Shown: positions 17,531 through 26,719, counted from the first letter of the stretch. The stretch is DNA of 64,000 nucleotides from Eubacterium_F sp003453515 (GCA_946621195.1 CAMOOH010000001.1:1-64000); one strand, 5' to 3'. Numbers and translations are program-made. Notes: a model not told the origin generated them from the sequence alone.

Positions 17531-18829
17531 TCACCCGACCTTCATTCGAAACTTCCTGACCTCTCTCTCGTCGTCCACGTCGATCTTTTCTATACGTCCT
17601 CCGATACCCCTTATCTTGTCCTCAAATCTCTCGTAGCCTCTCTCGATATAATGGATCTGGTCAACACAGGTTATCCCCTCGGCGGCAAGTCCCGCCATGA
17701 CAAGTGCTGCTCCTGCCCGAAGATCCGGCGCGCTGACCTCTGCTCCGGTGAACTTGTCCACACCCGTGATAAATGCGGCGTTGCCCTCTACCGTTATATT
17801 GGCTCCCATACGTCTGAGCTCGCTGACATACTTAAGACGTGTTTCAAAAATAGTCTCCGTCACTATACTCGTTCCCATCGAGAGCGAGAGCAGCGTCGTC
17901 ATCTGCGGCTGCATATCCGTCGGAAATCCGGGATAGGGCATGGTCTTTACATTGGCGTAAGACAGCCTCTTATCCGCGATAACTCTTACGCAATCGTCGT
18001 ACTCGTCGACCCTGCAGCCGATCTCTGTCAGCTTTGCGGTGATAGCCTCCAAGTGCTTCGGGATGACATTTTTAATAAGGACGTCTCCCCTAGTCGCCGC
18101 CACCATGAGCATAAATGTTCCCGCCTCTATCTGATCGGGGATTATAGAGTACTCACTTCCGTGAAGCTTTGAAACTCCCCTGATCCTTATGGCATCGGTA
18201 CCGGCACCTCTGATATTGGCTCCCATGGAGTTTAGGAAGTTTGCCACATCAACTATGTGCGGTTCCTTGGCAGGGTTCTCTATAATGGTCTTCCCCTCCG
18301 CCATGCACGCCGCCATCATGATATTGATAGTGGCGCCCACGCTTGGGCAGTCCAGATATATATGATCGCCGCGAAGAGTCTCCGCCTTCGCGTCTATCTT
18401 TCCGTGGTGGATGGATACCTTTGCGCCGAGCTGCTCAAAGCCCTTGATATGCTGATCGATGGGACGTGATCCGATCTGACAGCCTCCGGGGAGAGCAACT
18501 AAAGCTCTTTTGTACTTTCCGAGAAGAGCTCCAACCAGATAATAGGATCCGCGGATCTTGCGGATCGCCTCCTGATCGACATTTACATCATTTATAAGGG
18601 CGCCGTTAATACGCACCGTCGTCATATCCAGGCGCTCAACTATGGCACCTATACTCTCTACGGCATCCAATAAGACCCTGACATCGTCGACATCCGGGAT
18701 ATTTTCAATAGTTACCGGTTCGTTTGCCATGATGGCCGCCACGATGATACCAAGCGCAGCGTTCTTTGCTCCACCTATCGTCACCTCGCCGGTCAGGGGA
18801 TTGCCTCCCCTTATCATATACTTGTACAT
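17531..18829 (-). CDS. murA: UDP-N-acetylglucosamine 1-carboxyvinyltransferase
   Basis: A 432-residue EPSP-synthase-fold enzyme catalysing the first committed step of peptidoglycan synthesis: transfer of enolpyruvate from PEP to UDP-GlcNAc. The N-terminal GGAKNAAL is present, and the active-site Cys in GGCQIGSRPIDQH is the residue alkylated by fosfomycin, so the enzyme should be sensitive in principle. The ATG at 18829 gives the usual MurA N-terminus; a TTG at 18835 is closer to the GGAGGC at 18841-18846 and is an alternative. It lies 46 bases downstream of the pseudo-AAA gene. Confidence 0.95.
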   Translation of the reverse strand: MYKYMIRGGNPLTGEVTIGGAKNAALGIIVAAIMANEPVTIENIPDVDDVRVLLDAVESIGAIVERLDMTTVRINGALINDVNVDQEAIRKIRGSYYLVGALLGKYKRALVALPGGCQIGSRPIDQHIKGFEQLGAKVSIHHGKIDAKAETLRGDHIYLDCPSVGATINIMMAACMAEGKTIIENPAKEPHIVDVANFLNSMGANIRGAGTDAIRIRGVSKLHGSEYSIIPDQIEAGTFMLMVAATRGDVLIKNVIPKHLEAITAKLTEIGCRVDEYDDCVRVIADKRLSYANVKTMPYPGFPTDMQPQMTTLLSLSMGTSIVTETIFETRLKYVSELRRMGANITVEGNAAFITGVDKFTGAEVSAPDLRAGAALVMAGLAAEGITCVDQIHYIERGYERFEDKIRGIGGRIEKIDVDDEREVRKFRMKVG

Positions 18830-18881
18830 AGCCAAAACAAGCCTCCATGAGGAGTATTATATCATATACCCATCTATAAAG

Positions 18882-20480
18882 TCAATACACCATACGAACC
18901 TTGTATGGCAGTTCCTTTTCAAGCTCAGGATAAATCTGAAGGAAGCAGTCTATCTCGTCAAATGGTCCCGAGAGCATCACGACAAACTCCTCTCCGAATT
19001 CGTGAAGCACCTTGAGCAGCTGTTCCACAGATTCGCGGCTCAGCTCCGCAGCCTCCGTGATAAGAAGGCTCCTTCCGATCAGACGGTCTATCTGATCCTC
19101 GAGCCGTATCGTGTTCATACGCTCCGCGGTGATCCTCATGACCTTCTGCGCCGAGGTATATCCGAGTCTTGAAAGCTCCTTGGAAATCCTCTTCGTCATA
19201 GTCAGTGTTATCTTCTCCTCGCCTCCCGCAAACACAAAATGCGGAGGTTCAAAATCCCTGCGCCTCAGCTTCGCGACCACGTCGGAGGTCGTAAAGTACC
19301 TTATGCCTCTTTCGGAGACATCTGCGGGTCCCTCCTCGTAGTTCTCATCTACCGTAAACATCTTTTCAAGGCGCTGTGCCTTGATGGGATCATCTGTTTT
19401 TACCGGCTCTCCCACGGTCTCCGCCTGTCCCCGTCTGTTGAGGTACTTGGCTTCGAGTGTGGTGTGCCCGAGCGGATCGACCTCCTCACCCGATGCGGTA
19501 TGCGGCTTGCCAACGCTCTCAATCACAGGCTCAGTCGCCTCATACGCGGATTCTTCGCTGTATGACGGCTCTGCCGCCTCGTATACCGGTTCTTCGCTGT
19601 ACGACGGCTCTGCTGCCTGATACACCGGCTCCTCGTGGTACGACGGCTCAGCCGCCTCGTATACCGGGGTGTCCGGATCAAGCTGTCCGATCGGTGATGT
19701 CGGCTCTACCTCCAGTCTCTCTATACGGGTCTTTGCCGTAGCCGAGAGCATATCGTCCAGGGTCGGCTCGGAGGGAACATCACTTGTCTGCGTGCTCTCC
19801 TCAACGATCCTTGAGACCTCCTCGCCCACATGCTCATTGATCGCGTTTTCGATCTCCGACTCGGCTTCCATACGCGCCGCCAGATTCTCCGAGGTCTCGG
19901 CAACCACCTGCTTTGCCTCCTCGTCTTCGGTCTCATCCTCTTCGGGAAGTATCCTTGCGCCCCCGAACCACAGATGGAGATCCGCCATCTCATTTTTATA
20001 ATCATCCATCCTGCCGGCCTGCTTGTAGAGATCAGCCAATCTCTTTCCCCAGACCTCCATGTATTCCTCTTTTTTGAAATCTTCCAAAAGCCTTATACGA
20101 TCCTCGATGCTTGAATCGGTAGCCTTTGATATCGCATATCGCAGGTCAAAGTCGTCCGCAACGGCTCCGTCCATTTTCTCAAATTCCTTGAGGTATACCT
20201 TTGCATCGGCGATCTCGCCTATCCTTATGAGCACCTTTATGAACTCGATCAGGTTGTGTCTGGCACCTGTCATATTGAACAGGCAGAGATAGGTCCTTTT
20301 CATATCCTCAATATGACCGGTATTCTCCTGGATCGTCGCCATGTTTCTAAGGTCAAGCACCGAGTCGAGCTCCTCGGGCATAAGCTCGGATATCACATCC
20401 AGCCCCTTGTCATATTGCTTTTGCTCGACCAGCTCCTGCATAAGCTCGCAAAGTCTCTCGATCTGTCGTTTTCTAGCCAT
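18882..20480 (-). CDS. TPR-like / disordered / degenerate AAA domain protein
   Basis: A 532-residue protein I do not recognise as a named family. Residues ~1-170 are helical, TPR-like. Residues ~180-390 are acidic and low in complexity, with four near-repeats of an AAEPSYSEEPVYE-type unit. The C-terminal 120 residues (413-532) follow the CbxX/SpoVK AAA order: FVFAGGEEKITLTMTKR where a P-loop would be, SAQKVMRITAERM, LLITEAAEL at Walker B and FVVMLSGPFDEI at sensor 1. The P-loop lacks GK(T/S) and the Walker B Asp is Thr, so it cannot hydrolyse ATP in the usual way. It starts three bases after the CNB-domain gene and is very likely co-translated with it. Confidence 0.75.
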   Translation of the reverse strand: MARKRQIERLCELMQELVEQKQYDKGLDVISELMPEELDSVLDLRNMATIQENTGHIEDMKRTYLCLFNMTGARHNLIEFIKVLIRIGEIADAKVYLKEFEKMDGAVADDFDLRYAISKATDSSIEDRIRLLEDFKKEEYMEVWGKRLADLYKQAGRMDDYKNEMADLHLWFGGARILPEEDETEDEEAKQVVAETSENLAARMEAESEIENAINEHVGEEVSRIVEESTQTSDVPSEPTLDDMLSATAKTRIERLEVEPTSPIGQLDPDTPVYEAAEPSYHEEPVYQAAEPSYSEEPVYEAAEPSYSEESAYEATEPVIESVGKPHTASGEEVDPLGHTTLEAKYLNRRGQAETVGEPVKTDDPIKAQRLEKMFTVDENYEEGPADVSERGIRYFTTSDVVAKLRRRDFEPPHFVFAGGEEKITLTMTKRISKELSRLGYTSAQKVMRITAERMNTIRLEDQIDRLIGRSLLITEAAELSRESVEQLLKVLHEFGEEFVVMLSGPFDEIDCFLQIYPELEKELPYKVRMVY

Positions 20481-20483
20481 TTC

Positions 20484-22778
20484 TCACGCCTCCAAAAGAT
20501 ACTTCCTTGTCTTCTCAACCTCCGGCGGCACGTCAACTCCGTTCTTGGTAAATTTGTGTATCACATTGGTAAGATTTTTCTCGAGCTTCTTTTGCTCGAC
20601 CATATGCCTCTTGGCAGCATCCGCATACGAGGTCTGCGATACGAGTCCCGCCGCGATCTCCTGCGATATGGGACAGTAGGTAAACAGTATATCCCTGCTC
20701 ACCTTATTAAGGCGCATCGCTCCCGCGGCCTCCTTCACTATCCAGTCTGTATAATCTCTGGTAAATACATCCCTGTGTCTGTTGCCTGCCTGCGTCAGCT
20801 GTGCCTTGACCTTTTCCTTTTTCTCTGCCGACAGGTCGGAGTTCTTTTTGTAAAATTGCAGATAATCCGTGTACTCACTTGTAAGCGAGGGATATCTGTA
20901 ATTATTCCACTGGGCTCCCATATCGGTACGGCATTTCTCCCAACGGAAATGAGCCATCATACGCAAAACCATTCCGTCCACGTCGCCCTCTGATATCATG
21001 GGCATAAGAACTCTTGCGTGCGAGGTCTTCACCTTTCCCTCGATATCCTGCCACATCTGGCACCCTCCGCCGCAAACGGGGAACAGGATAAAATCCGGTG
21101 TATACCTCTCTATATTGGTAAAATTGTTGAGATCTATCTCCTCGTAAAAGGATCTTATCTCCCTGTAAAAAATACTGTAATCTATCTTTTCTATCTTGCG
21201 GACTGCCGCATTGATCGCAGCTCCCGTCACCGCCGCACCCGACAGCGTCGTCATGATCCCCTCTGATGAGAGCACGGGGACAAACGTGGATATATTGCCA
21301 TTGACAAGTCTGTCGGCATATTTGAACAGATTGTCTATCTCGAAGTGAAGCTTGGCATTTTTATCCTTCATCGCATGATCGGCGGCTATCTTGTCCTTGG
21401 CGTGATCCTTGCGGACATGCTCCTCATAATCCTCGTCGAACTCGTCCTTCGAGGGCAGCTTCCTCCCCTCGTATATCTCCTTTAGCCACTCCGCCATCGT
21501 GTACACATGGCAGTCAAGGTCGCCCACTCCCACATCGGGAAGCGTTGTCAGCGTCCTCAGATCCTCCTCGGTCAGAAGCTCCTCGCTCACATATCCGTAG
21601 TTTAAAAACAATCGCACTGCCAACGGCGGATTGGGATCGGTAAAGCTTTTTTTGACGGCTCCCTCATATATGACGAAAAACGGCTCTGTGACCTTTTTTC
21701 TTATGGCTAGGGCATCCTTTGTCCTTCCGAATTTGTCGGTCAGGCGCATAAAAGCGTCCAGGGCTGTCGTGAACGACTTGGCAACCTCCTCGTCTACTCC
21801 GCTGTAGTCGAGTATCTGCTCGGTCGAGCCCCTGAGAGCGCTCAGATCCTGCTCATCGATCTCCACCTCGACATCAATATCATCCGAGAGAAGCGCCATA
21901 TACATAGCCTGCATATGGGTCCGGTTGAGCTTGGGATCGGTCCCGACGGTGTCGATCAGCACACTCTCCACCTCGTCTATCTTTGCCACGAGCTTGTCCA
22001 CAAGCCCGGATAATATATCGCTTGTCTGTCCACTCTTTTTGACATCGAGCGCCGTCTTCGATACATAGGCGAAGAGATTTTTCTCGTCCATGATAAGGGA
22101 ACGGAAAAACTTGAATACCCACTCCCCGTAGACCCTGCACCCGTCTATAAGCGCAGGAAAAAGCTCGCACTGCTCCTGATAGTGCCTGAAGGCGATGTGC
22201 GACTTGGCGCCCAGATACGCCCTCTGTGCCTCGACCTCCACGCTCGCGGCCTCGAGATAGTACTTAAGCCCCGACGGCAGCGCGGGATCCTCTATAGATT
22301 GGGTGGATAGCTGTTCGATGCTTTGAAGCTGCTGCGGAACAAATCCCATGTCCTGGGATTCCTTTGTATAGATCATGTAGCTCTCGAGCATGAAATCCTT
22401 CATCTCGTGGACCACATCATGAAGCTTTTTAAAGGATTTGTAGATATCCCTTATAAGAAAGTTCTGCGATGTCACCAAAAGTCCCCTGTACTGCGCCTTA
22501 CCCTCTATGAGCTTTTTGACTCTCGATATATCGTTGACCGGAAGAGGGTAGACCGTGACACCGTCACCTGCTATGTATGTGAACTCGTGCTCGCCTCTTA
22601 CCACGTCACATATTCCCAAAAAATTGCCGCTTCCCAAGGTCAGCAAAACACCCGTTGAGCGCACGGCAACACGACCCTTTAAAACAAGGGCAACGCAGTT
22701 GACACTGTCACCCTTCTCAAAGATCACTGTTCCCTTCGCCACCGGAGTGGTTTCGTTGATCGTCAGTTCTGCAGCCAT
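20484..22778 (-). CDS. Large cyclic-nucleotide-binding-domain protein of unknown function
   Basis: A 764-residue protein. Residues ~10-105 form a cNMP-binding (Crp-like) beta-roll: KGTVIFEKGDSVNCVALVLKG, then LLTLGSGNFLGICDVV. No helix-turn-helix follows, so it is not a Crp/Fnr transcription factor. The remaining ~650 residues are mostly helical; a conserved-looking block contains FPVCGGGCQMWQDIEGK and MAHFRWEKCRTDMGAQW. The phosphate-binding cassette lacks the classical RxA pattern, so the ligand, if any, is unclear. No membrane segment or signal peptide. GGAG precedes the ATG at 22778. It starts 30 bases after SRP RNA and is followed after three bases by the pseudo-AAA gene. No function can be stated. 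Confidence 0.75.
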   Translation of the reverse strand: MAAELTINETTPVAKGTVIFEKGDSVNCVALVLKGRVAVRSTGVLLTLGSGNFLGICDVVRGEHEFTYIAGDGVTVYPLPVNDISRVKKLIEGKAQYRGLLVTSQNFLIRDIYKSFKKLHDVVHEMKDFMLESYMIYTKESQDMGFVPQQLQSIEQLSTQSIEDPALPSGLKYYLEAASVEVEAQRAYLGAKSHIAFRHYQEQCELFPALIDGCRVYGEWVFKFFRSLIMDEKNLFAYVSKTALDVKKSGQTSDILSGLVDKLVAKIDEVESVLIDTVGTDPKLNRTHMQAMYMALLSDDIDVEVEIDEQDLSALRGSTEQILDYSGVDEEVAKSFTTALDAFMRLTDKFGRTKDALAIRKKVTEPFFVIYEGAVKKSFTDPNPPLAVRLFLNYGYVSEELLTEEDLRTLTTLPDVGVGDLDCHVYTMAEWLKEIYEGRKLPSKDEFDEDYEEHVRKDHAKDKIAADHAMKDKNAKLHFEIDNLFKYADRLVNGNISTFVPVLSSEGIMTTLSGAAVTGAAINAAVRKIEKIDYSIFYREIRSFYEEIDLNNFTNIERYTPDFILFPVCGGGCQMWQDIEGKVKTSHARVLMPMISEGDVDGMVLRMMAHFRWEKCRTDMGAQWNNYRYPSLTSEYTDYLQFYKKNSDLSAEKKEKVKAQLTQAGNRHRDVFTRDYTDWIVKEAAGAMRLNKVSRDILFTYCPISQEIAAGLVSQTSYADAAKRHMVEQKKLEKNLTNVIHKFTKNGVDVPPEVEKTRKYLLEA

Positions 22779-22807
22779 AGTATCTCCTAACAAAACATTT
22801 TATAAAA

Positions 22808-23074
22808 ATCCGTGCGTCCCACTTCGAATCGGTTCGGACTGACGTTACCGCAGCAGTAAGCTCAGTCCAGGCTTCCCCACGACACACGGAAAGCATCGCT
22901 TAGTGCTGCTTCGTTCCCGACCTGACACGGTTCACGAGTCTCCGTTGCACAGGACCCAAACTTCAACGCCACTTACTGCGGGCAGCTCATCCCGAGCCGA
23001 CCCTCCATGAGACAACACCCCTGCTAAGCGGATTGCAGGTACAGGGCACCGCTAACTCCCCGGCTGCACGGAAA
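22808..23074 (-). ncRNA. ffs: Signal recognition particle RNA, large Firmicutes type
   Basis: A ~265-nucleotide RNA read on the minus strand. The 5' end (CCGTGC, plus-strand 23066-23071) pairs with the 3' end (GCACGG, 22810-22815), closing helix 5. The Alu-domain start resembles B. subtilis scRNA: GGGGAGTTAGCGGTGCCCTG, CCTGCAATCCGCT and TTAGCAGGGG. Domain IV is recognisable near 22905-22930: GTCAGGTCGGGAACGAAGC with a GGAA tetraloop and the asymmetric AGCAGC side, the Ffh binding site. A TTTTTAT tail ends it. It targets nascent membrane and secreted proteins to the translocon. No convincing promoter is seen directly upstream, so it may be processed from read-through of the HD-GYP gene. Confidence 0.93.
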
Positions 23075-23092
23075 TACTGCCAAGATCGTCTC

Positions 23093-25258
23093 TTAATTCT
23101 TGGTATTGCTAAGGTCAGCAGAATCGTAATGTATATTGATCTGCTTTTTATCATACATCTTGTAAAATTCCATCATTATCCTGTCAGTGACCACGTGTAT
23201 CTGATCCTCATCCATGTTGAGCAGCAGTACGATACGCTGTGTAGCAGAGTACTTGGTGGTCGCGTCCACACTTCTTATGGACTTTAGTATCGCCCTTTCA
23301 AGTATGGTCATAACGCGGTCGGTCTCGTCGACCGATACCCTGTGCTCCTGATCAGACATGAGCGTGAACAGCACCAGACGTACATGCTGATGATTTCTCT
23401 CAGCCACATCCGTTATATAATTGAGCATGGTGGTAAACGCCGGAAGATCGACCTCCAGACCACCCTTATCCCTCTTGCGGTTTTTGAGCACCGATACCAA
23501 GGCTCTAAGGTCTGCCGAGGCCTTCTCCTGTCTCGCGATCTCGTCGGCTCCGCGCCAGTGTATGTAGTATCCGTCCTCGCTCTGATGCTTGGCAACATAA
23601 AGCGCCTTGTCAGCTCTCTCATATACCACGTTGAACTCTTCCTTCTCGTGGTCTATCATGGCGATACCGATGGATACGTTGAGCTTGCCAAGTGCGACCT
23701 GTTCATTTTTCTTGGCGTTTAGCTTCTCACGGAACTTCTCCGCCATACGTGTTGCGTGCTCGGGTGACAAAACTCTCGGGAATACCGCTACGAACTCATC
23801 CGCTCCGAACCTCGCCACGATACCCTTCTCCCTGAAGGAATCGATAAGCTTGGCAACCGTCTGCAGATAAATATCCCCGACCATATATCCTTCAGTCTCG
23901 TTGACAACGTGGAACTGGTCTATATCAAATATAAACAGTGTTCCCTGTCCCTGACGGGTGGTCTCCTGAAGCAACTTGATACCGTAGTTTCTGTTGTAGG
24001 CTCCTGTCAGCTCGTCATGCATATAGTTGTTGGCAAGCTGCTCCTCCTGCTTCTCCATGACACGTGAGAGAAGCTCTGTTGCCTCGCGAACCTCCTTGGG
24101 CTCCTCGTAATGCTCCTCCTGTATGAGACGTCCTTCCTTGAGAAGTCGGAGCATGGCGGCTCCCGCTTCGGGATCGAACTGTGTACCAAGCCCCTTCTCG
24201 ATCTCCTCCATGACTATCCCCGGCTCCAGCCTGTTGCGGTAGATACGGGTCGAGGTCATCGCGTCGTAGGCATCCGCAACCGCTATGATGCGCGCGATCT
24301 TCGGGATCTCCTCTCCCTCAAGTCCTTCAGGATAGCCCTTGCCGTCGTAGCGCTCGTGGTGATACTTCGCGCCCACGTCTATCTCCGGTATCATGCCGAT
24401 ATCCTTTAGTATATCCGCACCGATAACGGTGTGATTTTTCATGAGCTGATACTCGTCATCGGTAAGCTTTCCGGGCTTATTCAATACCGAATCCGGAACA
24501 CCTATCTTTCCTATATCGTGAAGCAGCGCGATGAACTTGATGTCCGCGATCTTCTTTTCGTCGAAGCCAAGCTCCTTGGCAATGCTTCCGGAATAATCGG
24601 ACACTCGTCTTGAATGTCCCTGTGTATACTCATCCTTTGCATCTATGGTATTTGCGATGGTACGTATCGTGGCAATGGTCATCTGCTGCATGTTCTCACG
24701 GAACTCGGCATTTTTCCTGTCGATACGACCGTAGATGTACGCGCCGACTATGGACGCCATGAAGCACAGTATAAGAAGTGCAAACTGTATCTCTATCTCC
24801 TTGGAATTGTGCAAGGATATCTCATCATCCATGTATCTGATGTATGTCGATGCGATGTTCACAACGATCGAGGCAAGCCCCGTGATGGTGACCAGCAGCA
24901 TATCGTGATAGAGTACCATCAGCGAGAGCAGCGGCAATATGTACGTAAATACCAGCGGCGTGTTTCCCGTCAGCATGACGAAGGTGTACATGATCATGTA
25001 GCCACCGAACACAAGGTATCTTAAGTAAAACCACTCCTGTCTCAGATGGTATACTATGAACGAAATAACGACGGGAACTATTGTCACCAACGAAAAATAG
25101 AGCAGATACGTCTCACTCCGCTCTCCCTTCATGACCTCGATGGCATACGCCACCACAAGTACAACTGCTATGATAAGCCATCCGTATACCAGTCCCGCAT
25201 TCAGTCCGCTATACTCCGGTCTGTCCTCTCTCTTTTCAAAATGAAACCTCTCAAACAT
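23093..25258 (-). CDS. Membrane HD-GYP phosphodiesterase with degenerate GGDEF domain
   Basis: A 721-residue protein: about six membrane helices (~25-190), an HD-GYP domain (~210-400), a GGDEF-like domain (~425-580) and a further C-terminal domain. The HD-GYP site is intact: His247-Asp in HDIGKIGVPDSVLNKPG, later HHERYDGKGYPEG, so c-di-GMP hydrolysis is expected. The GGDEF signature is GADEF (around residue 485) with RFGADEF for R(Y/F)GGDEF, probably reducing cyclase activity; it may bind GTP or act as a regulatory domain. The ATG at 25258 avoids overlap with tadA; the site upstream is a modest GGTGA. SRP RNA begins 19 bases downstream. Confidence 0.88.
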   Translation of the reverse strand: MFERFHFEKREDRPEYSGLNAGLVYGWLIIAVVLVVAYAIEVMKGERSETYLLYFSLVTIVPVVISFIVYHLRQEWFYLRYLVFGGYMIMYTFVMLTGNTPLVFTYILPLLSLMVLYHDMLLVTITGLASIVVNIASTYIRYMDDEISLHNSKEIEIQFALLILCFMASIVGAYIYGRIDRKNAEFRENMQQMTIATIRTIANTIDAKDEYTQGHSRRVSDYSGSIAKELGFDEKKIADIKFIALLHDIGKIGVPDSVLNKPGKLTDDEYQLMKNHTVIGADILKDIGMIPEIDVGAKYHHERYDGKGYPEGLEGEEIPKIARIIAVADAYDAMTSTRIYRNRLEPGIVMEEIEKGLGTQFDPEAGAAMLRLLKEGRLIQEEHYEEPKEVREATELLSRVMEKQEEQLANNYMHDELTGAYNRNYGIKLLQETTRQGQGTLFIFDIDQFHVVNETEGYMVGDIYLQTVAKLIDSFREKGIVARFGADEFVAVFPRVLSPEHATRMAEKFREKLNAKKNEQVALGKLNVSIGIAMIDHEKEEFNVVYERADKALYVAKHQSEDGYYIHWRGADEIARQEKASADLRALVSVLKNRKRDKGGLEVDLPAFTTMLNYITDVAERNHQHVRLVLFTLMSDQEHRVSVDETDRVMTILERAILKSIRSVDATTKYSATQRIVLLLNMDEDQIHVVTDRIMMEFYKMYDKKQINIHYDSADLSNTKN

Positions 25259-25262
25259 GCCT

Positions 25263-25745
25263 TCACCTGTCTCCGCCGCCAACCTCACGGCGCTTCTTTT
25301 CGCGTAATTCTTTGAAAAAACTACTCATAAGCATCGAGCACTCCTCTGACAGCACTCCCTCTCTCAGTGATACCTTATGATTCAATCCGTCCGTATGAAA
25401 AATGTCAAGTACTGATCCTGCGCAACCCGCCTTTGCGTTTCTGCAGCCCATAACGACGGTCGGTATCCTCGCCTGCACGATGGCACCTGCGCACATGGGG
25501 CACGGCTCCAGTGTCACATAGAGCACGCAATCCTCCAATCGCCAGTCCCCCACTCGCCTGCACGCCTGTCTGATCGCCATGAGCTCTGCGTGCGCAAGGG
25601 CATTCTTCTTACGGTTACGCCTGTTGTAGCCTCTGCCTATGATCTTCCCATCCCGTACTATAACGCATCCGATCGGTGTCTCGTCAAGACGGTAGGCTTT
25701 TTTCGCAAGCCCTATCGCCTCCCTCATAAACACCTCATCGTCCAT
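25263..25745 (-). CDS. tadA: tRNA-specific adenosine deaminase
   Basis: A 160-residue cytidine-deaminase-fold enzyme converting A34 to inosine in the tRNA-Arg(ACG) anticodon. The zinc site is complete: HAE in ALAHAELMAI with the catalytic Glu, and PCxxC in TLEPCPMCAGAIV. GGGGGAG eight bases upstream supports the ATG. A promoter and a stem-loop with a T6 loop lie in the leader. Confidence 0.95.
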   Translation of the reverse strand: MDDEVFMREAIGLAKKAYRLDETPIGCVIVRDGKIIGRGYNRRNRKKNALAHAELMAIRQACRRVGDWRLEDCVLYVTLEPCPMCAGAIVQARIPTVVMGCRNAKAGCAGSVLDIFHTDGLNHKVSLREGVLSEECSMLMSSFFKELREKKRREVGGGDR

Positions 25746-25779
25746 ATAAATATCTCCCCCATATCTTGCGTAACAAACA

Positions 25780-25813
25780 CAATCGGCACACTAAAAAAAG
25801 TGCACCGATCGTC
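25780..25813 (-). other. Stem-loop in the tadA leader
   Basis: On the minus strand ATCGGTGCACT and AGTGTGCCGAT pair over 11 bases with two G-U wobbles around a T-only loop. It lies between the promoter and the tadA start. It lacks a terminator tail, and no riboswitch class is recognised. Confidence 0.4.
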
Positions 25814-25844
25814 TATCGGTTGCATACGCAAAATCCATATATAT

Positions 25845-25873
25845 AATATAACCGAAAATTGCGAAAAATACAA
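25845..25873 (-). promoter_or_regulatory. Promoter of tadA
   Basis: On the minus strand TTGTAT (25868-25873) and TATATT (25845-25850) are 17 bases apart, about 100 bases before tadA. Confidence 0.5.
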
Positions 25874-25952
25874 CCATTATTTTTATTTTTTTATCACTGT
25901 TCACGGCTGACGGATTTTTGAACAGGGGAACGTCAACCGTGGACTGCTGCTG

Positions 25953-26558
25953 TCATCTTTGCCCCATCGACGCTTTGATGAGCTGAGCCAGCCATGGACC
26001 AAGCACTACTGCCACGACTATTTTTATCAGATCACCCGGGATAAACGGGAACACACACAGACCGAGCGCGGATATCACCGGTGTCCGGGTGGAGATCACG
26101 AACCACAGTGTTCCGAAAAAATACAGGACTGCGGTAGCCACCACAAATCCGGCAAAGTGTATGACTCTAAGAAGGATCAGGGATGAGACCTTCTTTGTAT
26201 CACTGACAAATCTGCCTGATAAAAGGATCACTCCGCCCGCAACCGCGATCATGGGTATAAAGCCTATCAGATATCCGCCCGTAGGCCCTGCCAGCTTTGC
26301 CAGGCCTCCCTGATATCCCGAAAAGACCGGAAGTCCTATCATTCCGATAAGAAGGTAGATTACACAGGAGACCAGCGCATATCCTGTCCCAAGTATGTAG
26401 ACTGCGAAAAACAGCACAAGCATGGTCAGCGATATAGGGACAGGTCCTATCGGTACGGAAAGCGGTCCCACCACGCATAAGACAGCTGCCATAAGGGCTG
26501 TCATGATCATTAACGTAAGCTTTGAGGATATTACAGTTTCACTCTTTGCGATCTTCAT
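25953..26558 (-). CDS. bioY: Biotin transporter S component BioY
   Basis: A 201-residue integral membrane protein with about six helices, the substrate-binding (S) subunit of an ECF-type biotin importer. BioY landmarks are PLSVPIGPVPISLTML near residue 35-50, SGYQGGLAKLAGPTGGYLIG in the middle, and FIPGDLIKIVVAVVLGPWLA at the C-terminus. No ECF ATPases or BioN are nearby, so it would use shared ECF modules encoded elsewhere or act alone. The promoter is overlapped by a BirA-type operator, showing biotin-responsive control. Confidence 0.93.
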   Translation of the reverse strand: MKIAKSETVISSKLTLMIMTALMAAVLCVVGPLSVPIGPVPISLTMLVLFFAVYILGTGYALVSCVIYLLIGMIGLPVFSGYQGGLAKLAGPTGGYLIGFIPMIAVAGGVILLSGRFVSDTKKVSSLILLRVIHFAGFVVATAVLYFFGTLWFVISTRTPVISALGLCVFPFIPGDLIKIVVAVVLGPWLAQLIKASMGQR

Positions 26559-26576
26559 TTTCTTATATTTCCTTTC

Positions 26577-26604
26577 GTAAACTAATATTTTAGAATTAGT
26601 TTAC
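26577..26604. promoter_or_regulatory. BirA-type biotin operator upstream of bioY
   Basis: GTAAACTAAT and ATTAGTTTAC form a perfect 10-base inverted repeat with an 8-base spacer. The GTAAAC/GTTTAC arms and their spacing resemble the conserved BirA operator of bacterial biotin genes. It covers the -10 of the bioY promoter and ends 18 bases before the ATG, so binding of biotin-loaded BirA would block transcription. Confidence 0.75.
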
Positions 26605-26626
26605 ATAATTTGCGGGCACTTGTCAA
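26598..26626 (-). promoter_or_regulatory. Promoter of bioY
   Basis: On the minus strand TTGACA (26621-26626) and TAAACT (26598-26603) are 17 bases apart. The -10 lies inside one arm of the operator. Confidence 0.8.
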
Positions 26627-26684
26627 TAGGCAATTTGATCACAGTCGCGAACGTGAGGCGTTCTTTTTTTCGGATGAACAGCAC

Positions 26685-26713
26685 TTGCCTTGGCATTTTT
26701 CGGATGATATAAT
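26685..26713 (+). promoter_or_regulatory. Extended -10 promoter for the 65-codon gene
   Basis: TTGCCT (26685-26690) and TATAAT (26708-26713) are 17 bases apart, with TG one base before the -10. The predicted start of transcription is about 26720, giving a leader of some 145 bases. Confidence 0.7.
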
Positions 26714-26719
26714 CGGGTT

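Noticed and set aside
25902..25941. CACGGCTGAC / GTCAACCGTG hairpin after bioY considered as a terminator
   Set aside because: On the minus strand it is followed by an A-rich, not T-rich, stretch, and one arm position mismatches.
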